From Chloracidobacterium sp. (GTDB taxonomy: Bacteria > Acidobacteriota > Blastocatellia > Chloracidobacteriales > Chloracidobacteriaceae): DNA of 64,000 bases. Below the pieces are notes generated by a model that worked only from the letters and a program-made list of their open reading frames with translations, made no database searches and was not told the origin of the DNA. Shown in pieces: positions 27,780 to 36,085 of this stretch (its first letter is position 1; each line of letters starts with the position of its first letter). The position numbers and the translations under genes were made by a program. The stretch is from positions 81,001 through 145,000 of the forward strand of contig JANWUV010000010.1 in assembly GCA_025057975.1 (NCBI GenBank), given 5' to 3'.

Positions 27780-28784
27780 ATGACGTTGCTGGAAAGTCTT
27801 CGTCGGCGAGCAGCGGAGCTCGCTAAACACATTGTATTGCCGGAAGGCGACGACCCACGAACGCTGCGGGCGGCGGCAATGTGTCTGGAGCAGGGCATTG
27901 CCCGCGTTACGTTGCTAGGGGACGCTGCGCTCATTCGTACGCGCGCCCGTGAACTCGGTATAGACCCGGATCGCTTTCCCATTATCGAGCCTGCTCGCCA
28001 TCCCGACTATGAAGCGTTTGCGCAGGCTTTCTATGAGCGACGCAAAGCGAAGGGGTTGACGCTAGAGCAGGCGCGAGAAGCGATGCGCGATCCGCTCTAC
28101 TTTGGCAACATGCTTGTCCACACCGGACAGGCTGACGGTTCTGTAGCTGGCGCGACACACTCTACGGCCAAAACCGTCCGCGCCGCGCTCCAAGTCATTG
28201 GGTTGGCGGCGGGCTTCAACATCGTGTCCAGCTTTATGTTGGTGACGGTTCAGGACCGAACCTTTGGCGCGGACGGCAGCCTTCTCTTTGCGGATTGCGC
28301 GATTGTGATTGAGCCATCGCCTACCGAGTTGGCCGACATTGCGCTGGCGGCGGCCGACAGCTGCCGGACGTTCCTAGGCGTTGAGCCAAAGGTGGCGCTG
28401 CTGTCGTTTTCCACGCGGCGCAGCGCTGACCACCCGCTCGTTGACAAGGTGGCGGAGGCGGTCCGGCTGGTCGCTGCGCGCCAGCCGGACTTGCTAGTGG
28501 ATGGGGAGATGCAGGCGGACGCTGCGCTGGTGCCCGTGGTGGGCGCGCGTAAAGCGCCGGGCAGCCCCGTTGCTGGTCAGGCAAACGTTTTAATCTTTCC
28601 GAGCTTGGAGGCCGCCAACATTAGCTACAAGTTGGTTGAGCGGCTAGGCAACGCGACGGCGATTGGGCCGATTTTGCAGGGATTGGCCAAACCCGCAAAC
28701 GACTTGTCGCGCGGCTGTGATGCGGATGACATCGTGGACGCCATCGCGCTGACGGCGCTTCAGGCGGCACAACGTCGCACATAG
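27780..28784 (+). CDS. pta: Phosphate acetyltransferase
   Basis: Pta converts acetyl-CoA and phosphate into acetyl-phosphate and CoA. The 334-residue length is the short single-domain form. Family marks include [15 protein letters not shown], the RKAKGLT segment, [24 protein letters not shown] and [23 protein letters not shown]. An AAGGAG ribosome site precedes the ATG at 27780. The gene lies 23 bases behind the formimidoyltransferase. No ackA is seen in the window. A phosphate butyryltransferase is a less likely alternative. Confidence 0.93.
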   Translation: MTLLESLRRRAAELAKHIVLPEGDDPRTLRAAAMCLEQGIARVTLLGDAALIRTRARELGIDPDRFPIIEPARHPDYEAFAQAFYERRKAKGLTLEQAREAMRDPLYFGNMLVHTGQADGSVAGATHSTAKTVRAALQVIGLAAGFNIVSSFMLVTVQDRTFGADGSLLFADCAIVIEPSPTELADIALAAADSCRTFLGVEPKVALLSFSTRRSADHPLVDKVAEAVRLVAARQPDLLVDGEMQADAALVPVVGARKAPGSPVAGQANVLIFPSLEAANISYKLVERLGNATAIGPILQGLAKPANDLSRGCDADDIVDAIALTALQAAQRRT

Positions 28785-28785
28785 G

Positions 28786-29982
28786 CTACACGGGCGCGGT
28801 GTGAAGTTGCGATGGACGATACAGCCCCAGCAGCGCTCGCGTGAGGTGGTAAAAGTTTTTACTCATAATGCGAACGCCATCGAGCAGCGGCATGCGGACC
28901 AAGGTTTTGTACATGTAGGACTGAAATGTTAAGTCCTGCACCCCCCGGTCGCGGCAAATCGCCACGAACGCTTCCCGCCGCGCGTCATTCTTGTAGTACA
29001 AGTTTTGCATCAGCTCTAGGAAACGGAACGTCGCGCCGTACTTTTTCAGAAAAGCCTTTTGATAGGCGCGATAGAGCTTTTCTGCGCGCAGGTCATGACG
29101 GCATTCCAGCAGCGCTTGCGCGGCCATTTCGCCGCTCTTCATCGCATAAAAGATGCCTTCCCCTGAACTGGACGCCACCAGCCCGGCGGCGTCGCCGACC
29201 AAAGCGACGCGATGCGCCACCCATCGGTCGTAAGGACGCAGTGGAATAGGCGCACCTTCGCGCAGGGTTGGGCGCTCCTCAATACCAAGGTGGCGCTTGA
29301 ACGCCTCCAGATGGGCCTTGAGGTTGGCGTTGCGAATTGCCGTCCCAGTGCCAATCGCGACATGGTCGGCTTTGGGAAAAACCCACCCGTAGAAGTCAGG
29401 CGAGTAGCGTCCATCGTAGTAAATCGCGCAGCGTTCATTGAGTCGCCGCGCGGTTTCGGTATGGAGCGCAAATCGCTCCTGAATGGCCGCAGCGACCAAA
29501 CCGCCTTTGTGTAAGCCGAACGTGCGGGCGACAAGGGAATTAGCGCCGTCGGCTCCGATGATGGCGTCAGCGACCAACGTTTGACGCGCCCCGTGCGTGG
29601 TGGTGTAGGTGACGGTGGCGCCGCGTTCGGTGGCATCCACGCCCTCGACCCGCCCCTCAATGACAAGCGCCCCAAGGTCGCCGGCGCGTTGGCGCAGAAA
29701 GGCGTCGAATGCCTCGCGGCACACCATACCAACATAGCCGTTCTGGATGGTCATCGTAACGGCGCGTCCCGACGGCGCGTACACAGCGACCGCCGAGACG
29801 CGGCGCTGAATCAGCCGTTCGGGAATGTCGAAATCCCGCACCAGCACCGGCGGAATTGCGCCGCCACAGGGCTTGATGCGCGAAAAACTTTTCTCAATGA
29901 GCACCGTTTCTACACCGGCACGCGCCAGTGTAGCCGCCGCCGTAGACCCGCCCGGCCCGCCGCCGCAGACAATTACCCGCAT
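28786..29982 (-). CDS. bchP: Geranylgeranyl diphosphate/bacteriochlorophyll reductase BchP
   Basis: BchP reduces the geranylgeranyl tail of (bacterio)chlorophyll to phytyl in three steps. The 398-residue flavoprotein starts with CGGGPGGSTAAATLARAG and LIEKSFSRIKPCGGAIPP, the Pro-Cys-Gly-Gly segment being typical of this family, and continues with GADGANSLVAR, FYGWVFPKADHVAIGTG and VGDAAGLVASSSGEGIFYAMKSG. The ATG at 29982 has a GGGAGGG ribosome site and puts the FAD motif at residues 5-20; the longer frame to 30036 does not. Its neighbour upstream is the PucC-type gene, with the repeat array between. Archaeal-type geranylgeranyl reductases are related, but the length and motifs favour BchP/ChlP. 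Confidence 0.88.
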   Translation of the reverse strand: MRVIVCGGGPGGSTAAATLARAGVETVLIEKSFSRIKPCGGAIPPVLVRDFDIPERLIQRRVSAVAVYAPSGRAVTMTIQNGYVGMVCREAFDAFLRQRAGDLGALVIEGRVEGVDATERGATVTYTTTHGARQTLVADAIIGADGANSLVARTFGLHKGGLVAAAIQERFALHTETARRLNERCAIYYDGRYSPDFYGWVFPKADHVAIGTGTAIRNANLKAHLEAFKRHLGIEERPTLREGAPIPLRPYDRWVAHRVALVGDAAGLVASSSGEGIFYAMKSGEMAAQALLECRHDLRAEKLYRAYQKAFLKKYGATFRFLELMQNLYYKNDARREAFVAICRDRGVQDLTFQSYMYKTLVRMPLLDGVRIMSKNFYHLTRALLGLYRPSQLHTAPV

Positions 29983-30131
29983 AGACTTCAACCCTCCCAC
30001 ACGACAGGTCCGATGTTGACCGGGCAGGCCAAGCATCGTTTTTTCTTCGGCAAAACCAAGCCGCGTTTTGGCGCAACGTGTGTAACGCTACAGAGAAAAC
30101 CCACCAAAAAGCGCAACGTAGCTCCAACCAT

Positions 30132-30152
30132 CCCCGCTCAACAAGGACACGC
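30132..30152. repeat. Degenerate third copy of the repeat core
   Basis: CCCCGCTCAACAAGGACACGC differs by one base from the core CCCCACTCAACAAGGACACGC found in both 71-base copies. It lies 80 bases upstream of the core in copy 1, and the flanking arm TTTGCAGGGA is missing here. Confidence 0.7.
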
Positions 30153-30176
30153 GGCTTCCCCCACCCCAGTAAAGAT

Positions 30177-30247
30177 TCAATTTGCAGGGAAGGAAGCGTC
30201 TGCTTGCTGCGTCCCCACTCAACAAGGACACGCTCCTCCCTGCAAAC
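30177..30247. repeat. 71-base palindromic repeat, copy 1
   Basis: This unit is identical over 71 bases to copy 2 at 30289-30359, with a 112-base offset. Its ends form a 10-base inverted repeat (TTTGCAGGGA at 30181-30190 and TCCCTGCAAA at 30237-30246), extended by an imperfect GGAAGCG/CGCTCC pairing. It lies between the divergent ends of two photosynthesis genes and contains no plausible gene. Confidence 0.9.
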
Positions 30248-30288
30248 CTTGCCGCACTTCCCCACGAAGCGCGGCTTATTTCCGTCAA

Positions 30289-30359
30289 TCAATTTGCAGG
30301 GAAGGAAGCGTCTGCTTGCTGCGTCCCCACTCAACAAGGACACGCTCCTCCCTGCAAAC
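30289..30359. repeat. 71-base palindromic repeat, copy 2
   Basis: Exact copy of 30177-30247, with the inverted arms at 30293-30302 and 30349-30358. It directly precedes a separate hairpin next to the 3' end of the PucC-type gene. The lack of any change between copies points to recent duplication or ongoing conversion. Confidence 0.9.
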
Positions 30360-30363
30360 TTGG

Positions 30364-30395
30364 CCGTACCGGTGACGCCGGCCACAACGGTACGG
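30364..30395 (-). terminator. Hairpin behind the PucC-type gene
   Basis: A perfect 8-bp stem CCGTACCG / CGGTACGG (arms 30364-30371 and 30388-30395, 16-base loop) sits 31 bases past the stop of the minus-strand PucC-type gene. There is no T-run, so intrinsic termination is uncertain; it may instead protect the 3' end. Confidence 0.35.
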
Positions 30396-30426
30396 ACTTC
30401 ATCTCGTTGTCAAATCCGCGCCAACG

Positions 30427-31812
30427 CTATGAGCCGGCGCTCACGGCGTCGGCTAGTCGCTCGACACCTCGGCGTTCGTCCCGCTGCTCCGGTTGCGGCG
30501 TCGTCCGCCCCATCAGCAGCAACAAACAGACGGTGGCGATCAACGCCAAGGCTTCCAGCGCAAACACGCCTTGGTAGGCGAGGCTGAGGCGTCCCGTGAC
30601 GACCTCCAGCCCGGCGCGTCCGACCCCGGCCGTCAAACCGGCGACGCCCTGCGCCAGCGCCTGGGCAATGCCCCACACGCCTAGGTAGGTGGCGGCTTGT
30701 CCCGGACGAGTCATGTCCATCATCATGGACAAGGCCCCGACGGCGAAAATCCCATTCCCCATGCCCAACGTAAACACGCCGATCCGCAGGGTGTCCGCCC
30801 CTAGGTCGCCGGCTGCAATCACCAGCCCCAATCCCAACGTACTCAAAGTCGCGCCCATCAGCGCCATCTGTTTCCGCGAAAGCCGCCGGGCTAGGACAAA
30901 GCCAGCAAACAGCATCGAAATCAGCGTCGCGCTGCCCCACGTCGGTTGCAGGCGTGTTGTGTCGGCCAGCGACATCTGAAGCACCTGTGCGCCGTACGGC
31001 TCCAGCAGCACATCCTGCGCATTGACGCCGAAGATGCCGAGCGCGATGACGGCGAAGAAAATCTTTGAATCTCGGTCGGCGGTCATAACGGCGATGGTTT
31101 CGCGCAACGTCGGCGGCTTGTCGTCTTCCGTCGCCGAGGCTTGATGGCGCGGCTCCATACCGATGACGGCGGCGGCTACTAAGATCACGGACAGCCCAAC
31201 AACGGTGTAGAACAACCGCCGGAGCACTTGGTCGAGCGCAGCGGCGTCCAGTGCGGTGACATCCGTGGAGAGCTTCGACAGATTCAGATCAAAAAACTTG
31301 GCGATGACGATGCCGGTCGCCACAATCCCAAACGCCACCATCATGAACCACGCGACGGAAATCGTCCGCGCCCGCTGTGTTCCCGAAAGGTCGCTCATCA
31401 GTGCCAGATACGGCACGGACGCCGTATTGAGTCCCAACCCCCAGAGCGCAAAGGCGAGACCACAGGCGACGCCGCCCCATACCGGCTGGGTGCGCATCCA
31501 CTGCGCGGCGTGAAGAATCAGGAGCAATGACCCGAAGGCAACCAGCATGCCGCCGATGATGTACGGTGTCCGCCGGTAGCCCCACAGCGGCTTGGTGTCT
31601 GAAGCGTAGCCAGCCAGCGTCCGCATCGGACATACAACGTAGTGCGCGCAAACAAAGACACCCACCAACGCCGCATTGATTTGCCACTCGCTAATCATGA
31701 CGCGATTGAGCACGCCGAAGACGAGCAGGGCATTCATGCCGATCGTCACATTGAGCAGACCCAATCGAATCGCGCCAAGTAGGGACAAAGATGGGACGGT
31801 TGGGGATGACAT
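30427..31812 (-). CDS. PucC/LhaA/Bch2-family MFS pigment-complex protein
   Basis: The 461-residue protein has 12 hydrophobic helices. The N-terminal LGLLNVTIGMNALLVFGVLNRVMISE, then CPMRTLAGYASDTKPLWGYRRTPYI in the first cytoplasmic loop, mark the BCH2/PucC/LhaA family of the major facilitator superfamily. These proteins are needed for assembly of light-harvesting or reaction-centre complexes and may carry pigments. The ATG at 31812 has AAGGCGA upstream; a GTG at 31818 is less likely. Being next to bchP supports a photosynthetic role. The family is clear; which complex it serves is not. Confidence 0.88.
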   Translation of the reverse strand: MSSPTVPSLSLLGAIRLGLLNVTIGMNALLVFGVLNRVMISEWQINAALVGVFVCAHYVVCPMRTLAGYASDTKPLWGYRRTPYIIGGMLVAFGSLLLILHAAQWMRTQPVWGGVACGLAFALWGLGLNTASVPYLALMSDLSGTQRARTISVAWFMMVAFGIVATGIVIAKFFDLNLSKLSTDVTALDAAALDQVLRRLFYTVVGLSVILVAAAVIGMEPRHQASATEDDKPPTLRETIAVMTADRDSKIFFAVIALGIFGVNAQDVLLEPYGAQVLQMSLADTTRLQPTWGSATLISMLFAGFVLARRLSRKQMALMGATLSTLGLGLVIAAGDLGADTLRIGVFTLGMGNGIFAVGALSMMMDMTRPGQAATYLGVWGIAQALAQGVAGLTAGVGRAGLEVVTGRLSLAYQGVFALEALALIATVCLLLLMGRTTPQPEQRDERRGVERLADAVSAGS

Positions 31813-32119
31813 ATGCACTCGCCTTGGCTGGGGGATTCAGCTCACCTAGTACCAACCTACTTTCAACGCGGCGCAAGTCAAAGCGTAAAAATGTATCTTT
31901 CGAGACAAAACCTTCGGCGACGACAGGCAAGCCGCCTGCTAACTTGCAGTCGCTCGCTTTCAGTCGCTCGCTTTGCGGAAGGCGTGGCGGTGGAAAGAAA
32001 AGGGTCGAGCGCGGACTTGAGTCGTGGCAAGCCTTGACGTAAGAAGGAATTACGCCGGGCCTCACTCCGGCGGGCGCTGCGTCCTCAATACTTGCGTTGC
32101 CTGCGGAGTCTTTCGACCT
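31813..32119. promoter_or_regulatory. Divergent promoter region of the PucC-type and MoaD-like genes
   Basis: The 307-base region separates two divergent genes and must contain both promoters. It holds a perfect tandem repeat, CAGTCGCTCGCTTT twice (31947-31960 and 31961-31974), a likely protein-binding or slippage-prone site. No sigma-70 boxes could be chosen with confidence, and no gene is seen in it. Confidence 0.5.
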
Positions 32120-32413
32120 ATGGCTGTCACCATCGAACTCTCTTCGGTGTATCTTCCCCTGACGGACAACACGCGCACTGTGTCGGTTGAAGCGAGCACG
32201 GTCGGCGAAGCGTTACGGAAGCTGACTGACAAGTACGCCAAGCTCAGCAAAGAGATTTACAACGGGCGCGGGTTGCGGCAGCCGACCGTCAGCATTTATG
32301 TCAACAGCCGTGACATCAATACCCTTGAGGACATTAACACTCGCCTTGAGAACGGCGACGTTGTCACGGTTGTCCCATCGGTGGGATGGAAACGGCCTTA
32401 CGGCACGGTCTAG
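32120..32413 (+). CDS. MoaD/ThiS-like ubiquitin-fold protein
   Basis: The 97-residue protein has the beta-grasp pattern of MoaD/ThiS: VYLPLTDNTRTVSVEASTVGEALRKL, VSIYVNSRDINTLEDINTRLENGDVVTVVPSV. MoaD-like proteins carry sulfur as a C-terminal thiocarboxylate for molybdopterin, thiamine or cysteine synthesis and need a terminal Gly-Gly. Here the chain continues PSVGWKRPYGTV and has no Gly-Gly end, so the usual chemistry is not possible without other processing. The ATG at 32120 is preferred; the open frame to 32024 would begin with GTG. The DUF1684 lipoprotein gene begins 10 bases after its stop. Confidence 0.78.
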   Translation: MAVTIELSSVYLPLTDNTRTVSVEASTVGEALRKLTDKYAKLSKEIYNGRGLRQPTVSIYVNSRDINTLEDINTRLENGDVVTVVPSVGWKRPYGTV

Positions 32414-32423
32414 ACAGAAAGGT

Positions 32424-33173
32424 ATGGGTGTGCTCGGCTCAACGGCGGGGCGGCGGCACACAACCGGTAGCAGGGTGGGGCGTCTGTGCGCCGTCGGCAT
32501 GTTGGCGGTTGTTTCCGGTTGCGCGCCGGATGCGCCGCGTCCCATGCCGCCGAGGTTACCGCCGCCTGCCACGGCGGAGGCCGGGGCAGGTGGTACGCCG
32601 ACCAATCCGCTGGATGATCCACGCGCTCCAGTGGAGGTCGTAGAGCGCGCCGTCCAAGCCCAGCGCCAAATCAAAGATCAGGCCTTCAAGGTGGGCAAGG
32701 ACTCGCCGCTGCCGGCCAATCGCCGCGCCGCCTTTCAGGGGCTGAATTATTTCCCTTTCGACGCCCGGTATCGTTTTGTCGTCAAGCTTGAGCCATGTCC
32801 GAAAGCGGATGTGATTGAGACGGCGACGACGCGCGCGGACGACGCGCGCCGCTACCGCTGTGCGGGCGTGTTTCGGTTCACAGTGGACGGCGTCGCCTGT
32901 TCGTTGTTGGCGCTGACGCCGGACATCGGTGTTCCCGATGCGGCAACCGACTTGTTTATTCCATTTCGTGACGCTACTTCGGGACGGGAAACCTACGCCG
33001 CTGGACGCTACTTGCAGCTCAAGCGACGCGGCGCGGACGCGGAGTACGTCCTCGACTTCAACCAGGCGTTTAACCCCTACTGCGCATACGGCGGCGAGTA
33101 CAGTTGCCCCTTGCCGCCGCCAGAAAACCATCTGCCGGTAGCCATCCGGGCTGGGGAGAAGTCGCCGTCATAG
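32424..33173 (+). CDS. DUF1684 lipoprotein
   Basis: The 249-residue protein has an N-terminal basic region, a hydrophobic helix and a lipobox VVSGC (Cys near residue 33), so it should be lipid-anchored. After a Pro/Ala-rich linker the DUF1684 domain starts (KDQAFKVGKDSPLPANRRAAF, GLNYFPFDARYRF) and ends with the diagnostic DFNQAFNPYCAYGGEYSCPLPP and ENHLPVAIRAGEK. The function of DUF1684 proteins is not established. It follows the MoaD-like gene by 10 bases, with AGAAAGG in the gap, so both are co-transcribed. Confidence 0.85.
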   Translation: MGVLGSTAGRRHTTGSRVGRLCAVGMLAVVSGCAPDAPRPMPPRLPPPATAEAGAGGTPTNPLDDPRAPVEVVERAVQAQRQIKDQAFKVGKDSPLPANRRAAFQGLNYFPFDARYRFVVKLEPCPKADVIETATTRADDARRYRCAGVFRFTVDGVACSLLALTPDIGVPDAATDLFIPFRDATSGRETYAAGRYLQLKRRGADAEYVLDFNQAFNPYCAYGGEYSCPLPPPENHLPVAIRAGEKSPS

Positions 33174-33272
33174 GCGAAACCGTCCACAGCAAAGCTAGAG
33201 GCTTTCCACAGATTTGGTACTAACGCCGTTTTCAGCAGGACGTGCGACAGCCCAGAGCGCGGACTCAAGCGC

Positions 33273-34181
33273 TTATGGTGTAGAAAAACGCTCCAATACG
33301 GCCCGCCGAACAGCGTCCGCCATGGCAATGCACTCCCGCATTGCCGCGACATCGTGAACCCGTACAATGTGCGCCCCGCCTACGATCGCCACGGTCACAC
33401 TTGCCGCTGTACCCAACAGGCGGTCGGCCGGATTTGGTTTCCCGGTCACCATGCCGATGAACGACTTGCGTGACGGCCCAACCAGCAGCGGTCGGCCCAA
33501 TGCGGCCAGGCGCGGCAGGACGCCCAGCAGCAGTAAGTTGTCCTCTACAGTTTTACCGAAGCCGAGACCCGGATCTAGCACCACACAGTCCGGGTCAATG
33601 CCGGCGGTTCGCGCCACGAAGAGGCTGCGGTGAAAGCTCGCTTCAACCTCCGCCAGAATGTCCGCCGTTGGGGAAAGCCCGTGGAGCGCTCCGGGTCGGC
33701 CACGACTGTGCATCAGCACCACGCCTGCGCCATAGCGCGCGACCACCTCCGGCATCCGGGCGTCAAACCGAAAGCCGGAAATGTCATTGACAATCGCCGC
33801 CCCGGCCTTGAGCGCTGCCTCGGCGACGGAAGCTTTGTAGGTGTCAATCGAAATTGGGACGCTGACCGTCCCCGCCAGCGCTTCAATCACCGGCAGCACC
33901 CGCGCCATTTCTTCGGACGCTTCCACGGTTTGTGCGCCCGGACGAGTGGATTCGCCGCCGACATCCACAATGTCGGCGCCTTCTTCAACCAAGCGCCTTC
34001 CGTGCGCGACGGCGGCTTCAATCGTTGTGTACCGCCCACCGTCCGAAAATGAATCCGGCGTCACATTGAGAATGCCCATAACGCGCGTTGCAGTGCCCAA
34101 CGCCAGCGTATGTCCGGCGCATTTCCAAACAAACGATTGACGTGCAGCAAGGGAACAGGCGGCGATGGCGGCGGACTGCAT
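33273..34181 (-). CDS. folP: Dihydropteroate synthase
   Basis: FolP joins p-aminobenzoate and dihydropterin pyrophosphate in folate synthesis. Both pterin-binding signatures are present: MGILNVTPDSFSDGG (about residues 35-49) and ADIVDVGGESTRPGA, as well as DPGLGFGKTVEDN and LVGPSRKSFIG with its substrate-binding Lys/Arg/Ser. The 302-residue size is normal with a slightly long N-terminus. It stands alone, divergent from the ABC-2 permease gene 84 bases away. Confidence 0.95.
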   Translation of the reverse strand: MQSAAIAACSLAARQSFVWKCAGHTLALGTATRVMGILNVTPDSFSDGGRYTTIEAAVAHGRRLVEEGADIVDVGGESTRPGAQTVEASEEMARVLPVIEALAGTVSVPISIDTYKASVAEAALKAGAAIVNDISGFRFDARMPEVVARYGAGVVLMHSRGRPGALHGLSPTADILAEVEASFHRSLFVARTAGIDPDCVVLDPGLGFGKTVEDNLLLLGVLPRLAALGRPLLVGPSRKSFIGMVTGKPNPADRLLGTAASVTVAIVGGAHIVRVHDVAAMRECIAMADAVRRAVLERFSTP

Positions 34182-34265
34182 CAGCTTGCGGTGGCTTCGG
34201 TTGCAGGAATAATCTGGCGCAAGTAAACGCTTTGGCCACGGGCGATCAACCTGTGGGGGACGGCC

Positions 34266-35060
34266 ATGAAACAGATTTTCGTCGTGGCGCTCAACACATT
34301 CCGAGAGTCCGTCCGCGACAAAGTGCTCTACAACTTGGTTGTCGCGGTGCTTATCCTCATCGCCGCCTCATTGTTCATTGGCGAGTTGTCCATCAATCAG
34401 GAACGCAAGGCGATGGTGGATTTGGGGCTAAGCACGCTCCTGCTGTTTGGCTACCTTATCGCCGTCTTCATTGGAACGGGCTTGGTGTACAAGGAAATCG
34501 AGCGGCGTACAATCTACACGGTGTTGGCCAAGCCCCTACACCGCTATGAGTTCATCTTAGGGAAGTTTCTCGGCCTGTCCGCCACCTTGCTGGTCAACTG
34601 CACGGTCATGGTGATCGCCTTGATACTGGCGCTGTTGTATGTCCGTCGGCCGAATGATCCCTCTCCGTTTGGTATTCTGCCAGCGGCGTTTCTGTTGTAC
34701 GTCGAGTTACTACTGGCGACGGCGCTTGCGCTGTTGTTTTCATCGTTCACTACGCCGGCGTTGGCGACATTCTTCAGCATTGTGAGTTATCTGGCGTGTA
34801 ACTTCACCCCTGACCTTAAGCTCTTCGCCGATGTGTTGAACGTTGAGGCGTATCCGTCGCTGCGCGTCACCCAAGTTATTCTCTGGACGCTCTACTACAC
34901 ACTTCCCAACCTGCACAACTTCAACTTCATCACCCGCACCGCTCACGGAATTCCCATTACGGGCGTCCAGTTTGGCCTCGCCTGTCTGTACGGCGTGGTG
35001 TACTTGAGCATTCTTCTGTCCCTCACGATCTATGTCTTCGAGCGACGGAACTTCAAATGA
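34266..35060 (+). CDS. ABC-2 type transporter permease
   Basis: The 264-residue protein has six hydrophobic helices and the opening NTFRESVRDKVLYNL and ERRTIYTVLAKPLHRYEFILGKFLG pattern of ABC-2 permeases, of the kind found with NosY/CcmA-type ATPases. No ATPase gene is beside it. The stop codon lies inside the start of the following TPR gene (29-base overlap), so both are translated together. Substrate is unknown. The nearest lone ATPase in the window is at 17070-17816. Confidence 0.85.
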   Translation: MKQIFVVALNTFRESVRDKVLYNLVVAVLILIAASLFIGELSINQERKAMVDLGLSTLLLFGYLIAVFIGTGLVYKEIERRTIYTVLAKPLHRYEFILGKFLGLSATLLVNCTVMVIALILALLYVRRPNDPSPFGILPAAFLLYVELLLATALALLFSSFTTPALATFFSIVSYLACNFTPDLKLFADVLNVEAYPSLRVTQVILWTLYYTLPNLHNFNFITRTAHGIPITGVQFGLACLYGVVYLSILLSLTIYVFERRNFK

Positions 35061-36081
35061 CCGACGAACGGCGACCGCCGCGCGGTGGCGGGCGTACCTC
35101 TGCTGGGGCGTCATCGGTATTGGCGTCGCCTGCTTATACCCGCTTCAAGTACAGATGGATGCGACTTTTCGCGCCAACCGCGCTATCGAAGAAACACTCT
35201 ACATCCGGTCGGGGGAAACTGTCCGGCGGTTATGCTTCGGATTTGAAGGTGTGGTCTCTGACCTCTACTGGATTCGAACAGTGCAGTATTTTGGGCGCAA
35301 GCTCGGCGGCGGACTGACCGGTGAAGGGGCGGTGGATTTTTCCAAGCTTTCCAAAGACGACATGCCGTTGCTGGAGCCGATGCTCAACATCACGACGACG
35401 GTGGACCCCAACTTCGTCGCCGCGTACCGCACCGGCGCGATTTTTTTGGCTGAGTTCGACTATGACGCGGCGCTGGCGCTCCTGCGCAAAGGCATTGCTG
35501 TTCAGACCGACCGCCGGACGCTGTTTCGGATGTGGTCGGATTACGGAGCTATCTGCTGGCGGGCGAAGCGGTATGAGGCGTGCGCCGAAGCCTATCAGCG
35601 CGCGTCCGAGTTAGCCCTCAGCTCCAACGACCGGGATTGGACAGCTATGATGGCTGGCGCGGCTAGAACGCGCGGCGGTGACCGGCGAACTTCGTACCTC
35701 CTGCTTCAGCGGCTGCGTGACGAAGCCGAGCATGAGGGCGCACGGCTTGGCGCGGAATGGCGGCTCCAGCAACTGATGTCGCTGGACGAGCGAGACTTTC
35801 TCACACGAATGATTGCGCTGTTTCGGCAGGAAAACGGGCGCAATCCGGCGAACTTCGCTGAACTGTACCCGCTTGTTGTGGCGCACCGCCACGAAGCCTA
35901 CGACACGCTGGGGCGACCGCTGGCGCTGTTCCACGGGGATTTCGCCAAACGCTACGGACGCTATGACCATGTACCACTTGATCCAAGCGGCGTTCCCTAT
36001 CGCTACGATCCGGTGCGGGGTTGCGTCGGATTGGGGACAGAATCACGAGTAGCGCGTGACTTGGAGGAAGCCTGTCCCTAG
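35032..36081 (+). CDS. Membrane-anchored TPR-like protein
   Basis: The 349-residue protein has one N-terminal membrane helix (about residues 21-38, AYLCWGVIGIGVACLYPL) and then a soluble part with helical repeats that read as tetratricopeptide repeats (VDPNFVAAYRTGAIFLAEFDYDAALALLRKGI; WSDYGAICWRAKRYEACAEAYQRASEL). The ATG at 35032 is inside the end of the permease gene, which indicates coupling. A role as a partner or tether of the permease is likely but inferred. Its stop is four bases from the convergent HD-GYP gene stop. Confidence 0.72.
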   Translation: MSSSDGTSNDRRTATAARWRAYLCWGVIGIGVACLYPLQVQMDATFRANRAIEETLYIRSGETVRRLCFGFEGVVSDLYWIRTVQYFGRKLGGGLTGEGAVDFSKLSKDDMPLLEPMLNITTTVDPNFVAAYRTGAIFLAEFDYDAALALLRKGIAVQTDRRTLFRMWSDYGAICWRAKRYEACAEAYQRASELALSSNDRDWTAMMAGAARTRGGDRRTSYLLLQRLRDEAEHEGARLGAEWRLQQLMSLDERDFLTRMIALFRQENGRNPANFAELYPLVVAHRHEAYDTLGRPLALFHGDFAKRYGRYDHVPLDPSGVPYRYDPVRGCVGLGTESRVARDLEEACP

Positions 36082-36085
36082 TCCA

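Noticed and set aside
30132..30359. CRISPR array
   Set aside because: Three cores at unequal offsets (80 and 112 bases), inverted ends within each unit and identical flanks do not fit repeat-spacer structure.
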